This document shows positions 1-8,681 of a stretch of DNA of 64,000 bases, in pieces. The position numbers and the translations under genes were made by a program. Origin of the DNA: Paenibacillus tarimensis (lineage in GTDB: Bacteria; Bacillota; Bacilli; Paenibacillales; Paenibacillaceae); NCBI RefSeq assembly GCF_021532315.1, contig NZ_JAKGAO010000025.1, positions 1 through 64,000 on the forward strand, given 5' to 3'. Positions within the stretch are counted from its first letter, which is position 1. Each line of letters begins with the position of its first letter. Under the pieces are notes generated by a model. That model worked only from the letters and a program-made list of their open reading frames with translations. It ran no database searches and was not told the DNA's origin.

Positions 1-8
1 AGAAACAA

Positions 9-35
9 GACAAAGCCCCGAAGTGGGGCTTTGTC
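9..35. terminator. Hairpin, probable terminator of a gene left of the window
   Basis: An 11-bp perfect stem, GACAAAGCCCC (9-19) against GGGGCTTTGTC (25-35), encloses a 5-nt loop. It is followed at once by a second hairpin with a T tract, so the pair probably ends a transcript coming from outside the window. Confidence 0.6.
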
Positions 36-45
36 GACAGTCTGG

Positions 46-75
46 CCGCTGTCTTTCCAAGACAGCGGTTTTTTA
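46..75 (+). terminator. Intrinsic terminator
   Basis: The stem CCGCTGTCTT (46-55) pairs perfectly with AAGACAGCGG (59-68) around a 3-nt loop and is followed by six T residues. This is a textbook rho-independent terminator for plus-strand transcription entering from the left edge. Confidence 0.8.
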
Positions 76-135
76 ATGCTTGCGAACCTCGGATATTTGA
101 ACAATTATGTCTGATTTTTCATTACTCTCTAATTT

Positions 136-149
136 TGTAATCGTTTACA
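136..149. promoter_or_regulatory. CcpA cre operator, perfect consensus
   Basis: TGTAATCGTTTACA matches the cre consensus TGWAANCGNTNWCA at every position. It lies about 215 bp before the PL11 lyase start and overlaps a possible -10 hexamer TACAAT (146-151), a position suited to repression. The inference is carbon catabolite repression of the pectin lyase gene. Confidence 0.75.
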
Positions 150-363
150 ATACGATCAAGACGGAAATTCATGTCACGCTTCTGTAACAATTGGAGAGCC
201 AACCGCCTCCATCATGCCGCGCGTGCATGAGGGACAGCCTTTACCTGCCCGTTCAGGCTGTCTCCCGTCTTTTGCTTATTTCATGCTAAAAGGAGGGGAA
301 TTACAACCTTCAGGCTTTCGTCCGTCCGCTGTTCAAAACGAATATTTTAAGGGAGGAATGTTT

Positions 364-2265
364 ATGTTCAGCCGTTTGTCATCTCCTTACCGCTTGACTG
401 CAAAGTTGCTACTGGCGGCCGCAGTTGCATTGGGTGCACTTCCGTTGTCCGCAGCAGATCCTGCTGCGGCAGCCTCTGCCCGCCAGATGGAGAAGCTGAG
501 CCGCGGCCTGGTCGCCGTTAAGGTTAACTCCGGCGTATTCTTAAGCTGGCGGCTGCTCGGCACCGAAACCGCCTCTACCGCGTTTAATGTGTACCGGGGA
601 AGCACGAAACTGAACAGCAGCCCGATTACCGGCAGCACCACCTATACCGATCCGCAGGGCAGCACGTCATTAAGCTACACGGTACGGGCTGTTGTGAACG
701 GCCAGGAGCAGTCTGCCTCCTCCGCCGTTTCGGTATGGGGGCGACAGTATCTGGATATTCCCGTCCAGAAGCCAGCCGGCGGTACAACGCCTGATGGTGT
801 AAGCTACAGCTACTATCCGAATGATGCAGGTACAGGCGACCTTGATGGCGACGGCGATTATGAAATCGTGCTCAAATGGGAGCCGACCAATGCCAAGGAC
901 AACTCGAAGAGCGGCTATACCGGTCCCGTCTATCTGGATGCGTACGAACTGAACGGCTCCCGCCTGTGGCGCATTAACCTGGGACGCAATATTCGTGCAG
1001 GAGCACACTATACGCAGTTCCTCGTCTATGACTTTGATGGAGACGGCAAAGCTGAGGTTGTCTGTAAAACCGCTGATGGAACTGTCGATGGAACAGGCGT
1101 TACAATCGGCAATGCCAATGCGGATTACCGGAATTCGGCGGGCTATGTCCTGGATGGCCCTGAGTATCTTACCGTATTCGCCGGTGCTAACGGACGCGCT
1201 CTTACAACTGCCAACTATGAACCTCCGCGCGGCAAGGTCTCCGATTGGGGGGACAGCTATGGCAATCGTGTTGACCGTTTCCTTGCCGGGGTTGCCTACC
1301 TTGACGGGGTGCGGCCCAGCATCATCATGGCCCGCGGCTATTATACGCGCACCGTACTTGCCGCTTACGACTGGCGGGGCGGCCAGCTGACCAAGCGCTG
1401 GATCTTCGACAGCAGCAGCCCGGGCAATTCAGCCTACGCCGGTCAAGGCAACCACAGCTTAAGTACGGCAGATGTGGATAACGACGGCAAAGACGAAATC
1501 ATCTACGGTTCAATGGCGGTCGATGATAATGGAAGAGGCTTGTATTCAACCGGCTTGGGCCATGGCGATGCCATGCATGTAAGCGATTTCAACCCAGACC
1601 GTCCCGGACTGGAGGCTTTCCAGGTGCACGAGTCGAAGAGCGCACAGTACGGTGCTGAGATGCATGACGCAGGTACCGGCCGCATCGTCTGGGGTGTGCA
1701 TACTGGCACAGATACCGGCCGCGGCATGGCGGCAGACATTGATCCCCGCCACAAGGGCGCCGAAATGTGGGCCTCTGGAGGAGTAGGTCTGCATACGGTC
1801 CAAGGCGTACGGATCAGCACTGCTGGCCCCAGTTCCTATAATTTCGCCATCTGGTGGGACGGCGACCTGCTGCGTGAGCTGCTTGACCACAACTGGTCCG
1901 GCTCCAGCGCCACCGGAGTCGGCAGAATCGACAAGTGGAATTATAGCAGCCAGCGCCTTAATACCATACTAACCGCTTCAGGCACCAACTCCATTAATCA
2001 TACGAAGGGAAATCCAAGTCTGCAGGCCGACCTGCTCGGTGACTGGCGTGAAGAGGTTATCTGGCCGCGTTCGGACGGCAATGCGCTCCGGCTGTACACG
2101 ACAACTGCCCCAACCTCCCACAAGCTGTACACCTTAATGCATGATCCGGTGTACCGGCTCGGTATCGCCTGGCAGAACACCGGGTACAATCAGCCGCCGC
2201 ACACCAGCTTCTACCTTGGCGAAGGCATGACGGCACCCGGCCAGCCCAATATTTTTACCCCGTAA
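364..2265 (+). CDS. Rhamnogalacturonan lyase, family PL11 (YesW-like), secreted
   Basis: Secreted lyase that cleaves the rhamnogalacturonan I backbone of pectin by beta-elimination. The reading frame is open from 214, but GGGAGG at 351-356 sits 7 nt before the ATG at 364, which gives a clean signal peptide (residues 1 to about 32, ending LSAADPAAAA); an ATG at 358 is too close to the RBS. After a fibronectin-like N-terminal segment, the eight-bladed propeller region carries several Ca-binding D-x-D-x-D-G loops (DLDGDGDYE, DFDGDGKAE, DVDNDGKDE) and the family's ending IAWQNTGYNQPPH. At 633 residues it is close to Bacillus YesW and YesX. It lacks the long insertion of the second PL11 gene in this window. 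Likely repressed through the cre site at 136. Confidence 0.9.
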   Translation: MFSRLSSPYRLTAKLLLAAAVALGALPLSAADPAAAASARQMEKLSRGLVAVKVNSGVFLSWRLLGTETASTAFNVYRGSTKLNSSPITGSTTYTDPQGSTSLSYTVRAVVNGQEQSASSAVSVWGRQYLDIPVQKPAGGTTPDGVSYSYYPNDAGTGDLDGDGDYEIVLKWEPTNAKDNSKSGYTGPVYLDAYELNGSRLWRINLGRNIRAGAHYTQFLVYDFDGDGKAEVVCKTADGTVDGTGVTIGNANADYRNSAGYVLDGPEYLTVFAGANGRALTTANYEPPRGKVSDWGDSYGNRVDRFLAGVAYLDGVRPSIIMARGYYTRTVLAAYDWRGGQLTKRWIFDSSSPGNSAYAGQGNHSLSTADVDNDGKDEIIYGSMAVDDNGRGLYSTGLGHGDAMHVSDFNPDRPGLEAFQVHESKSAQYGAEMHDAGTGRIVWGVHTGTDTGRGMAADIDPRHKGAEMWASGGVGLHTVQGVRISTAGPSSYNFAIWWDGDLLRELLDHNWSGSSATGVGRIDKWNYSSQRLNTILTASGTNSINHTKGNPSLQADLLGDWREEVIWPRSDGNALRLYTTTAPTSHKLYTLMHDPVYRLGIAWQNTGYNQPPHTSFYLGEGMTAPGQPNIFTP

Positions 2266-2273
2266 TGGACATG

Positions 2274-2317
2274 AAGGGGGCTGTCCCATAAGTCATTGCG
2301 ACTTAAGGGCCCCCCTT
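2274..2317. terminator. Bidirectional terminator between convergent genes
   Basis: A long imperfect hairpin pairs AAGGGGGC (2274-2281) with GCCCCCCTT at 2310-2317, with an inner TAAGTC/GACTTA stem. It lies between the convergent PL11 lyase and propeller genes and can serve both. Confidence 0.65.
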
Positions 2318-2339
2318 CTCCCATCTCCATAACAATTCC

Positions 2340-3743
2340 TTACCGCAGCGACTTCGGCAGCTTAACGGCGGTAAGCTTGCCCGGTGTCTGAATGATGATG
2401 ATGCCATCTGTCTTCAAGGTAGGCGCATATTCCATTGCTCCCGTTCTTACCTGGAATAACGATTGGCCGGACGTCAGATCCATCCCGTGCAGTATACCGT
2501 TCTGCTGGCCTCTGAATAGTCCCTTACCGTAGATATCGATTTGCACAGGCACCCCTTCTGCCCGCAAATCAATTTTCTGGCCGTTTACCGTCTTCACGCC
2601 CGTCAGCTCACCCGTTTCAATGTTCCGGTACATGAGCCGTTCCTGCACAATCCCTACCAGCTGCAGCATGTTGTCATATGGGTTGGTGAAGGTGCGAACC
2701 GGCTTTGAACCTTCCTTGTAGCTCATAAAATCATATACAGCGATCCTGTCACCTTGCTCGATGTAGAGAGTATCCCCCTTAAGCAGAACCTTACCCGATA
2801 CATGCGTGTAAGGAGGCTCACCCTCCAGCTTCCAGCTGTATACCCGCTCACCCTTCTTCACTCCGGTCTTCAGGTTAAAAGTATTGATCACGACACTCTG
2901 TTCCGGCTTATCTTCCTCCAGCATGGAGCTGTCATAAATAGAGTAGACCAACCCATTCTCAACCTTGAGCCCTTCCCCCTGAAGAAAATGTCCCCACAGC
3001 TTCTTGCCAGTCTTCTTGTCAAAGGCATCAAGCTGAACCGATGTAATCGCGCCCTGAATCATAAAGGTCCGAAGCACAACCCCGTCCGCTTCAACGAGAT
3101 AATCAGTGCCATTGCCTTCGGCCATTGGCTCATTGGCCGACCAGCGCAGCTTGCCGCTAGCTGCATCAAAGGCAAAGGTCATACTTCCCTTAATCACATA
3201 AATGGTGTCCCTCGCCGGGATAATCGCTTCAGTCCGTACCCGCGTGTCAATCCAGGTGGATTCCTTCGATATCCACTTCTGCTTGCCGGTCTTGGCATTA
3301 ACGGCATACAGCATGTGTCCGCTCGTAAATCCGTAGACGGTTCCTTCACCATACGCGACCATCGGCACCAAATCCTTACCATAGGTCCACATGCGCTTGC
3401 CGCTTGAAGCGTCCCACGCAGCCAGCTTCCCGCCGGTGAAAGCAAAGACCCTCCCATCCTCCGCCGCCGTTTGTGGAACTGGTCCATACTGCATTTCATG
3501 GTTCTTATAATTATCGACCTGGGCGGTCCATACAGGTTTAATGACGGGTGAAGAGTGTGTAAGCCCTGGATAGGTATGTCTCACCGAAATATCAGCCTGC
3601 TCAGCCAGGGCCGTACCCGGCAGCATCGTTATGCCCGCCTGAATCAGCAGAATGCCTGCCGCAGCACCCGCCAGCAGCGTTCTAGCCCACAACCTCTTGC
3701 ACTTGTTCTTCTTATCGCTTGTCACAGATGAATGCTCATTCAT
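2340..3743 (-). CDS. Exported PQQ-like beta-propeller protein, function unknown
   Basis: Predicted exported 467-residue protein built of PQQ-like WD-type propeller blades: the recurring pattern of 'aWdassGkrmWtyG', 'AVNAKTGKQKWI', 'AFDAASGKLRWS' and 'AFDKKTGKKLWG' is typical of the quinoprotein-like fold. No quinone-binding or catalytic residues are evident, so it is more likely a structural or binding propeller. The chosen ATG at 3743 follows GGAGG with an 8-nt spacer; the frame is open 20 codons further upstream without an RBS. A basic N-terminus and the hydrophobic stretch LLAGAAAGILLIQAGITML, followed by PGTALA, act as signal peptide or anchor. Monocistronic, convergent with the lyase. 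Confidence 0.75.
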   Translation of the reverse strand: MNEHSSVTSDKKNKCKRLWARTLLAGAAAGILLIQAGITMLPGTALAEQADISVRHTYPGLTHSSPVIKPVWTAQVDNYKNHEMQYGPVPQTAAEDGRVFAFTGGKLAAWDASSGKRMWTYGKDLVPMVAYGEGTVYGFTSGHMLYAVNAKTGKQKWISKESTWIDTRVRTEAIIPARDTIYVIKGSMTFAFDAASGKLRWSANEPMAEGNGTDYLVEADGVVLRTFMIQGAITSVQLDAFDKKTGKKLWGHFLQGEGLKVENGLVYSIYDSSMLEEDKPEQSVVINTFNLKTGVKKGERVYSWKLEGEPPYTHVSGKVLLKGDTLYIEQGDRIAVYDFMSYKEGSKPVRTFTNPYDNMLQLVGIVQERLMYRNIETGELTGVKTVNGQKIDLRAEGVPVQIDIYGKGLFRGQQNGILHGMDLTSGQSLFQVRTGAMEYAPTLKTDGIIIIQTPGKLTAVKLPKSLR

Positions 3744-3896
3744 ATTAGCGCCTCCATTCTTATCTAGCGGTACCTGCCGCCAATCATTTGACGCCCTGTC
3801 CAAGCGGAAGGTTTCATTACCGCGGCTCTGAAGCTACATAACCCGCTTCGCAGCGGCATATATAATGAGGAATACGTAGTTGAGGGGGATTATACA

Positions 3897-4247
3897 ATGG
3901 ATAAAATGGCAACTACTTTGGGTCCGATTGTGCAGCCGCTGCAAATCGGGTATCAGCCGGCTGCCGGAACCGTGATCGGCGCTGTCCCGGTTGTGCCACA
4001 GCCCCACCACTATGGGCTTAGCTATGAACCTGTTTTCGTCGACCATCTAAGCAGGCATACCGGCCAGCGAATTGGTGTCGTGACGATAGCAGGCAGGGTG
4101 GAAGGAATATTGAGCGGCGTGGCTGTCGATCATATTCAACTGGATGTGGGAGGCAAAGCATTACATATGCGAATCGCCCAACTCGTATATTTTGAGGGGC
4201 TGCCCATCACTTACGAGCATCCTGCGGGTCCCGGCCTTCAACCATAA
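3897..4247 (+). CDS. DUF2642 family protein (YuzF-like)
   Basis: A 116-residue protein with a proline- and histidine-rich N-terminus and a C-terminal Sm-like beta-barrel half (GVVTIAGRVEGILSGVAVDHIQLDV, read as two consecutive strands). This layout fits the DUF2642 family, often linked to spore coats or uncharacterised in Bacillus and Paenibacillus. The ATG follows GAGGGGG with an 8-nt spacer. It is single and convergent with the GGDEF gene. The family assignment is by pattern recognition; no biochemical role is known to me. Confidence 0.65.
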   Translation: MDKMATTLGPIVQPLQIGYQPAAGTVIGAVPVVPQPHHYGLSYEPVFVDHLSRHTGQRIGVVTIAGRVEGILSGVAVDHIQLDVGGKALHMRIAQLVYFEGLPITYEHPAGPGLQP

Positions 4248-4303
4248 CAATCCGTAGAAGCAGCTGTACTCCGGCCGGCAGGCATACGTAGGAAACAAGC
4301 AAA

Positions 4304-4335
4304 GGGAAGCAGGGCGTAAGGACGCCACGCTTCCC
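4304..4335. terminator. Bidirectional terminator
   Basis: GGGAAGC-aGGGCGT pairs with ACGCC-aCGCTTCCC across a short loop, followed on the plus strand by a T-rich stretch (TCTTTCTTTA). It sits between the convergent DUF2642 and GGDEF genes. Confidence 0.7.
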
Positions 4336-4376
4336 TCTGGTCTTTCTTTATGTAATAGGCATGCGCCTCACATCTC

Positions 4377-5450
4377 TTAGCTGGAAGTGCACTTCGCAGA
4401 TAAGCTGATCCGGTCTCTTCCTGCCTGCTTGGCAGCATACAAGGCCTCATCCGCCAGGTAAATTAACTGCTCTGATACAGGCGCTTCTGCGGAGTCGACA
4501 GACGCCACCCCTATACTTAGGGTTACGAAGCTGCTGACCGGTGATGCCGAATGCGGAATTTGCAAGGAGCGAACTTCCCTTCTGACAAGCTCGGCTAGCT
4601 CCATGGCCGTCTCTGCAGACGTGTTATCCAGCACCGCCACAAACTCCTCGCCGCCATAACGCGCCACCTTGCAGGTATCATGATGGAATACGGAAGCCAT
4701 TACTTGCGCAACCTGCCTCAGGCAGTGATCTCCCGCAATATGACCATAGGTATCGTTGAACTGCTTGAAGTGATCCACATCAATCATAACAGCCGAAACA
4801 GGACCAGCTGCCTCTCCCCCCGAATACCTGCTGCAGCCGAGAAGCTCCTCCAGAAATCTGCGGTTATACATTCCCGTAAGCGAGTCCGTATAGCTAAGCA
4901 TACGGAGCTGATCGGACATCCGGTCAAGCAGGCGGTTCTTGTGCCGGAGCTCAATCTCCGACATCACCCACTGACTAAATTCCACAAGCAGATCCGTATC
5001 CGCCTCCGCCCACTCCCGAGTCTCCCCATCCATGAGAAACAGACTCCCGAGCACATTGCCCCTGGAGGAAACCAGCGGGACTCCCGCATAGAAGCGGACC
5101 GTATATTTTTGCAGCAGATCATTATGCTTAAATCTTGGATCCTCAAGCGCATTATGTACAATGAACGGCTCTCGGTAGGCCACCACATATTGGCAAAGCG
5201 ACACCTCACGTTTAGTGGAACGGGCTTCTTCCAGTTCAGGAGGCAGTCCCAGACAGGATTTAAACCACTGCTTGTCCTCTGTTATCAGGGATATGGCACA
5301 AGCACCTGTACGAAAGACCCGCTGGATAATCCGGGTTATACGATCAAATGATTCCTCAGGGAGGGTTCCGACAAGATCCAGTTCTCTAAGCTCTTGAAGC
5401 CGGCTCTGCTCACCCGGCATTAACGTATAATCAATTTTCTCACTGTCCAT
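4377..5450 (-). CDS. GAF-GGDEF protein, probable diguanylate cyclase
   Basis: Predicted cytoplasmic 357-residue signalling protein making cyclic di-GMP from two GTP. An N-terminal GAF sensor (about residues 20-165, with SLCQYVVAYREPFIVHNALEDPRF as two typical strands) precedes a GGDEF domain (about 190-350). The active-site motif is intact as RYGGEEF. The product-inhibition I-site appears lost: the expected RxxD upstream of it reads FHHD. No membrane segment is seen. The frame is open from a TTG at 5477, but AAGGAGG lies just inside that extension and points to the ATG at 5450, with a rather long 12-nt spacer. Confidence 0.85.
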   Translation of the reverse strand: MDSEKIDYTLMPGEQSRLQELRELDLVGTLPEESFDRITRIIQRVFRTGACAISLITEDKQWFKSCLGLPPELEEARSTKREVSLCQYVVAYREPFIVHNALEDPRFKHNDLLQKYTVRFYAGVPLVSSRGNVLGSLFLMDGETREWAEADTDLLVEFSQWVMSEIELRHKNRLLDRMSDQLRMLSYTDSLTGMYNRRFLEELLGCSRYSGGEAAGPVSAVMIDVDHFKQFNDTYGHIAGDHCLRQVAQVMASVFHHDTCKVARYGGEEFVAVLDNTSAETAMELAELVRREVRSLQIPHSASPVSSFVTLSIGVASVDSAEAPVSEQLIYLADEALYAAKQAGRDRISLSAKCTSS

Positions 5451-5699
5451 AGACGATACATGCCTCCTTGCTGCCAATACCTGATTTTAGCATAAACCAG
5501 CCCCTTCGCCCGTTAAAATTTCTCCAAAGTCTATACTTTTTGTCTGCTGCTGTATAGTAGCTATTCGTCAAGCCCCGAGAAAATCATTAGACCATTTTGT
5601 CGAACAGGCCCGTATAACACCGCAAACATCCTGCCTAAAGCCCATCGGAATTGCTCGTTGCTCATGGTATGGTAATGGAAAGTGGAAGGAGTGTGCAGT

Positions 5700-7322
5700 T
5701 TGGCCAGGAAATTTTCTCGAAAACAGTTTGTTACCCTGCTCGGTGTGGCCGGGGCCAGCTTTCTGGGCGGGAGGTTCTTCCCCTCCGGCGCAATGCTCCC
5801 GGACACGGACATAGAAAGTGAGAGCATGGTTTATGCCAAGAGCTCGAATGCTGCTGATGAGAACAGTTCAAATGCGGTCTTAAAGCTGGGCAGAAGACTC
5901 TCCAAGGAGAAGACAGATGATGGACGCTTGCAGCGGGCAATACGCCAAGCACTGTCGTATCCGTACGCGGTTATTCAGCTGGAAGCTTCGGAGCTTGTTC
6001 TAACCCGTACCGTCAAGATAGATGTCTCCCGTTTTGCCGTTGCAGGTGTGGGGACTGTACTGAACTTTAAAAAGCTGCGTGATGCGACTGCCATTCACCT
6101 GTTTGCCTCTGCCGACTATATGAAGCAGTATCAGAACACGCATGTAGCCCTTCACGGGGTTACGCTTAAGGCCGCCAGCCAGCAAGACAGCCCGCTCAAA
6201 GGGACAACCGGCCTGCTCATTGGCGACTCCAAGTTCCCAAACAATTCCATGTTTGAGGTATCGGATGTTAATCTAGAGGGCTTCGCTTACAATATCCGGT
6301 TTACGCATAATGCCTGGCGGGTTAACTTCGTACGGGTCATCAGCCGCTGGGGAGCTCACTATGTGCCGCAGGAGCTGAAGAATATGGGAGAGAATATCAG
6401 CTTTGAACGCTGCGCGTTCTTCGATAACGGTGCCCATTGGGAGATCGGGACAGGCACCTTCCATTTTCACATGACCTCGTTCAATAACTCGAATATTACG
6501 GTCAACGGGGATGCAGTCGTCACCCTTGAGCAGTGCCACCTGGAACGGCCGGGAAGTAAAGCCTCAAAGTCGCACCGAATTCGTATCGAGCATCCAGGCG
6601 CCTCCGTGCATGTAAATAATTCGGTCATCGTCCCTCCCGGCGAACAGGTGGATGAGTTCCTCGATACGATGTTTTATGTCACAGATGACAACACGCAGCA
6701 TGGCCTAACCCTTCATAATATCCGTCTAACGCCCTCCAGCAATTACTTGCCCTTCAAAAGCATGGAGCAAAGCGGCGGCGGACGGCAGCTGCTGGTAAGC
6801 GGCAGAGGTCGTGTGCAGGCGGACGGCCTCTCCATCGGCAACCACTCCAACAGCTTCGCAGTGGCTGAATCGTTAAACCTGATTTATAACGGGAATGCAA
6901 GCAAAAGCACGGATGGCTGGTTTGTCACAGAGGGCTCGTCGTTTGCCGTTGATCTTGCGGAGAAGAAGTTTGGCGGGGGCTCCTTCAACCTTTCCTCCAC
7001 AGCCGGGACCACCTCCAGCGTATACCAGGACTTCCCCGTTACGCCTCAGAAGCTGCTGTGCGGACAGCTGTGGAGAAAAGTGAGGCTGACCGGCAGCGGC
7101 CGTGCCGAAGTTGATATCAAGTACTTTAATTTTGCGGGGCAAACCATCGATACGGCCATTTATACGAAGTATGAAGTGTCTAGCAATTGGGAGAACAAGA
7201 GCACCAATTTCTTCTCCGTTGTACCTCCGGGAGCCTGCAGGGCGCGGCTTATTCTTCGTGCGGTCTGTGATTCAGGACAAGTCGACTTCTGGCTGGATGA
7301 TATCATTATTAATGTGGTCTAA
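5700..7322 (+). CDS. Exported right-handed beta-helix protein with C-terminal CBM-like domain
   Basis: Predicted extracellular 540-residue protein. GGAAGGAG at about 5685 favours the TTG at 5700, giving MARKFSRKQFVTLLGVAGAS, a Tat-like N-terminus (S-R-K-x-F plus a mild hydrophobic core). The middle (residues about 60-390) has the short repetitive beta-strand rungs of a pectate-lyase-like parallel beta-helix (for example NSNITVNGDAVVTLEQCHLE). The last 145 residues (NGNASKSTDGW to FWLDDIIINVV) look like a CBM4_9-type jelly roll. Catalytic residues could not be assigned, so lyase, glycosidase or phage-spike-like roles remain open. Its 3' end overlaps the convergent hydrolase gene by 51 bp. Confidence 0.7.
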   Translation: MARKFSRKQFVTLLGVAGASFLGGRFFPSGAMLPDTDIESESMVYAKSSNAADENSSNAVLKLGRRLSKEKTDDGRLQRAIRQALSYPYAVIQLEASELVLTRTVKIDVSRFAVAGVGTVLNFKKLRDATAIHLFASADYMKQYQNTHVALHGVTLKAASQQDSPLKGTTGLLIGDSKFPNNSMFEVSDVNLEGFAYNIRFTHNAWRVNFVRVISRWGAHYVPQELKNMGENISFERCAFFDNGAHWEIGTGTFHFHMTSFNNSNITVNGDAVVTLEQCHLERPGSKASKSHRIRIEHPGASVHVNNSVIVPPGEQVDEFLDTMFYVTDDNTQHGLTLHNIRLTPSSNYLPFKSMEQSGGGRQLLVSGRGRVQADGLSIGNHSNSFAVAESLNLIYNGNASKSTDGWFVTEGSSFAVDLAEKKFGGGSFNLSSTAGTTSSVYQDFPVTPQKLLCGQLWRKVRLTGSGRAEVDIKYFNFAGQTIDTAIYTKYEVSSNWENKSTNFFSVVPPGACRARLILRAVCDSGQVDFWLDDIIINVV

Positions 7323-8117
7323 GGAGCCGTCTAGGAAAGCCGCCAAAATCTTAACTGTTTCTACAGGATATTCAAGATGCGGATAGTGGCCGCTCCCCGC
7401 CAGGACGATCTTCCTCGAGTCCGGAAGCCGGTTAGCTAACAGCTGACAGGCCTTTCTGTTGAAGGGATGGTCATTCCCTGCTTCGATTATCATCACCGGC
7501 TGCCTGACCTCCTCAAGCCGTCCAAGCGCGTGAGGCTGCAGCGGCTTTGCAAGCGTTGGACGGCTGCTGTAGAATACCTTATTCGCTGTGTACATCTCCA
7601 GCAGCTTCTGCGCCCGGCTCTCGTTACGCGGTATGAGGTAGCGCCAAAATCTGCTGTTCATAAACCGCCGGGCAGCTTTCTCTATCCCCACCCGGTTCAC
7701 CCGCAAGTAATCGGCCATGCCCTCCCACTGCATGCGCAGCGGATACTTCATGCCGTGAATTGAAGGAGCGACAAGCACAAGCTTGCTCACATATTCCGGA
7801 TGTGCCAGTGTAAAATCGATGGCTGCTGCTCCCCCGAAGGAAGAAGCGGCAATATGTGCCTTGCGGATGCCGAAGTAGTCGAGAACGGACTTGATATCCT
7901 CATAGTAGGAAAATGGCTCTGAAGGGGCTGCGCTTTCTCCATAGCCGCGCTGGTCATAACGGATAACGGTATAGCTTATGGCCAGCCGTTCTGCAAGCTC
8001 ATCCCAAACCGTCATGTTCGAATAGCCGCCGTGCAGCAGCAAGAGCACTTCTCCTTCTCCCTTTACCACTGTTCTTAGCTTCGTGCCGTTTACTTCACAG
8101 AATCCGTTCCACTCCAT
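7272..8117 (-). CDS. Alpha/beta hydrolase
   Basis: A 281-residue soluble alpha/beta hydrolase of the proline iminopeptidase or haloperoxidase kind. Seen motifs: oxyanion HGG (LLLLHGGYSNMTVWDELA), nucleophile elbow ASSFGGAAA, acid region IIEAGNDHPF and catalytic His in AGSGHYPHLEYP. The substrate cannot be predicted. The ATG at 8117 overlaps the stop codon of the upstream PadR gene as TAATG, so translation is probably coupled and the regulator may control this enzyme. The C-terminus runs 51 bp into the convergent beta-helix gene. Confidence 0.85.
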   Translation of the reverse strand: MEWNGFCEVNGTKLRTVVKGEGEVLLLLHGGYSNMTVWDELAERLAISYTVIRYDQRGYGESAAPSEPFSYYEDIKSVLDYFGIRKAHIAASSFGGAAAIDFTLAHPEYVSKLVLVAPSIHGMKYPLRMQWEGMADYLRVNRVGIEKAARRFMNSRFWRYLIPRNESRAQKLLEMYTANKVFYSSRPTLAKPLQPHALGRLEEVRQPVMIIEAGNDHPFNRKACQLLANRLPDSRKIVLAGSGHYPHLEYPVETVKILAAFLDGSLDHINNDIIQPEVDLS

Positions 8118-8662
8118 TAGCGACCCACTCTCCCTCCCAATAATTGCAGGGCTTCCCTGCACCAGCTGAGTCTGGCCTCCGTCGAGACAATCCCATAGCG
8201 TAGCGTGAGCAGCCAGGTCGGGAACTCTCTTGTCTCAGAGGCGGCCTTCAAATCTTCCTCCTGCAGCTTCAAAATATCGAGTCGCTGCTGCAGCTCCATC
8301 TTCTCCTGACGGAGAAGCCCCATGATAACCTCGTCTTCCTCCATCCCCGCGAACGATACCTTTAGCAGCAGTTCATCCCGGTAATTAATTGGATTGACAG
8401 GTTCGGACAGCCATGACCGAAACACCTCACGCCCCTCATCCGTTAAGCTGTAGACCTTCTTCTGCCGAGGATGGCCGGTTACACGCATCTCGGCATACCC
8501 CTTGCTCACCGCTTCCTTCAGCATGGGGTAAATCTGTCCGTAGCTCTCGCTCCAGAAATACCTCAAGGATTCGGTGAACTGCTTCCGGATGTCATAACCG
8601 GTTTGCGGGCCCCTCGTTAATATCCCGATAATGGCAAACATCGTGTTGTTCTTCCTGGCCAA
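8117..8662 (-). CDS. PadR family transcriptional regulator
   Basis: Predicted 181-residue dimeric winged-helix repressor. The N-terminal PadR wHTH is clear (MFAIIGILTRGPQTGYDIRK, then GQIYPMLKEAVSKGYAEM and the wing KKVYSLTDEGREVF), followed by the alpha-helical dimerisation domain of the longer PadR subclass (Vir_act_alpha_C-like). The start is taken as the TTG at 8662, giving the usual family N-terminus 'M-RKNNT', with GGGGTG upstream; ATG at 8641 is an alternative. It heads a two-gene operon with the hydrolase. A repeat-rich AT operator sits 20-53 bp upstream, suggesting autoregulation. Confidence 0.85.
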   Translation of the reverse strand: MARKNNTMFAIIGILTRGPQTGYDIRKQFTESLRYFWSESYGQIYPMLKEAVSKGYAEMRVTGHPRQKKVYSLTDEGREVFRSWLSEPVNPINYRDELLLKVSFAGMEEDEVIMGLLRQEKMELQQRLDILKLQEEDLKAASETREFPTWLLTLRYGIVSTEARLSWCREALQLLGGRVGR

Positions 8663-8681
8663 ATAAACACCCCGCTTGTTA

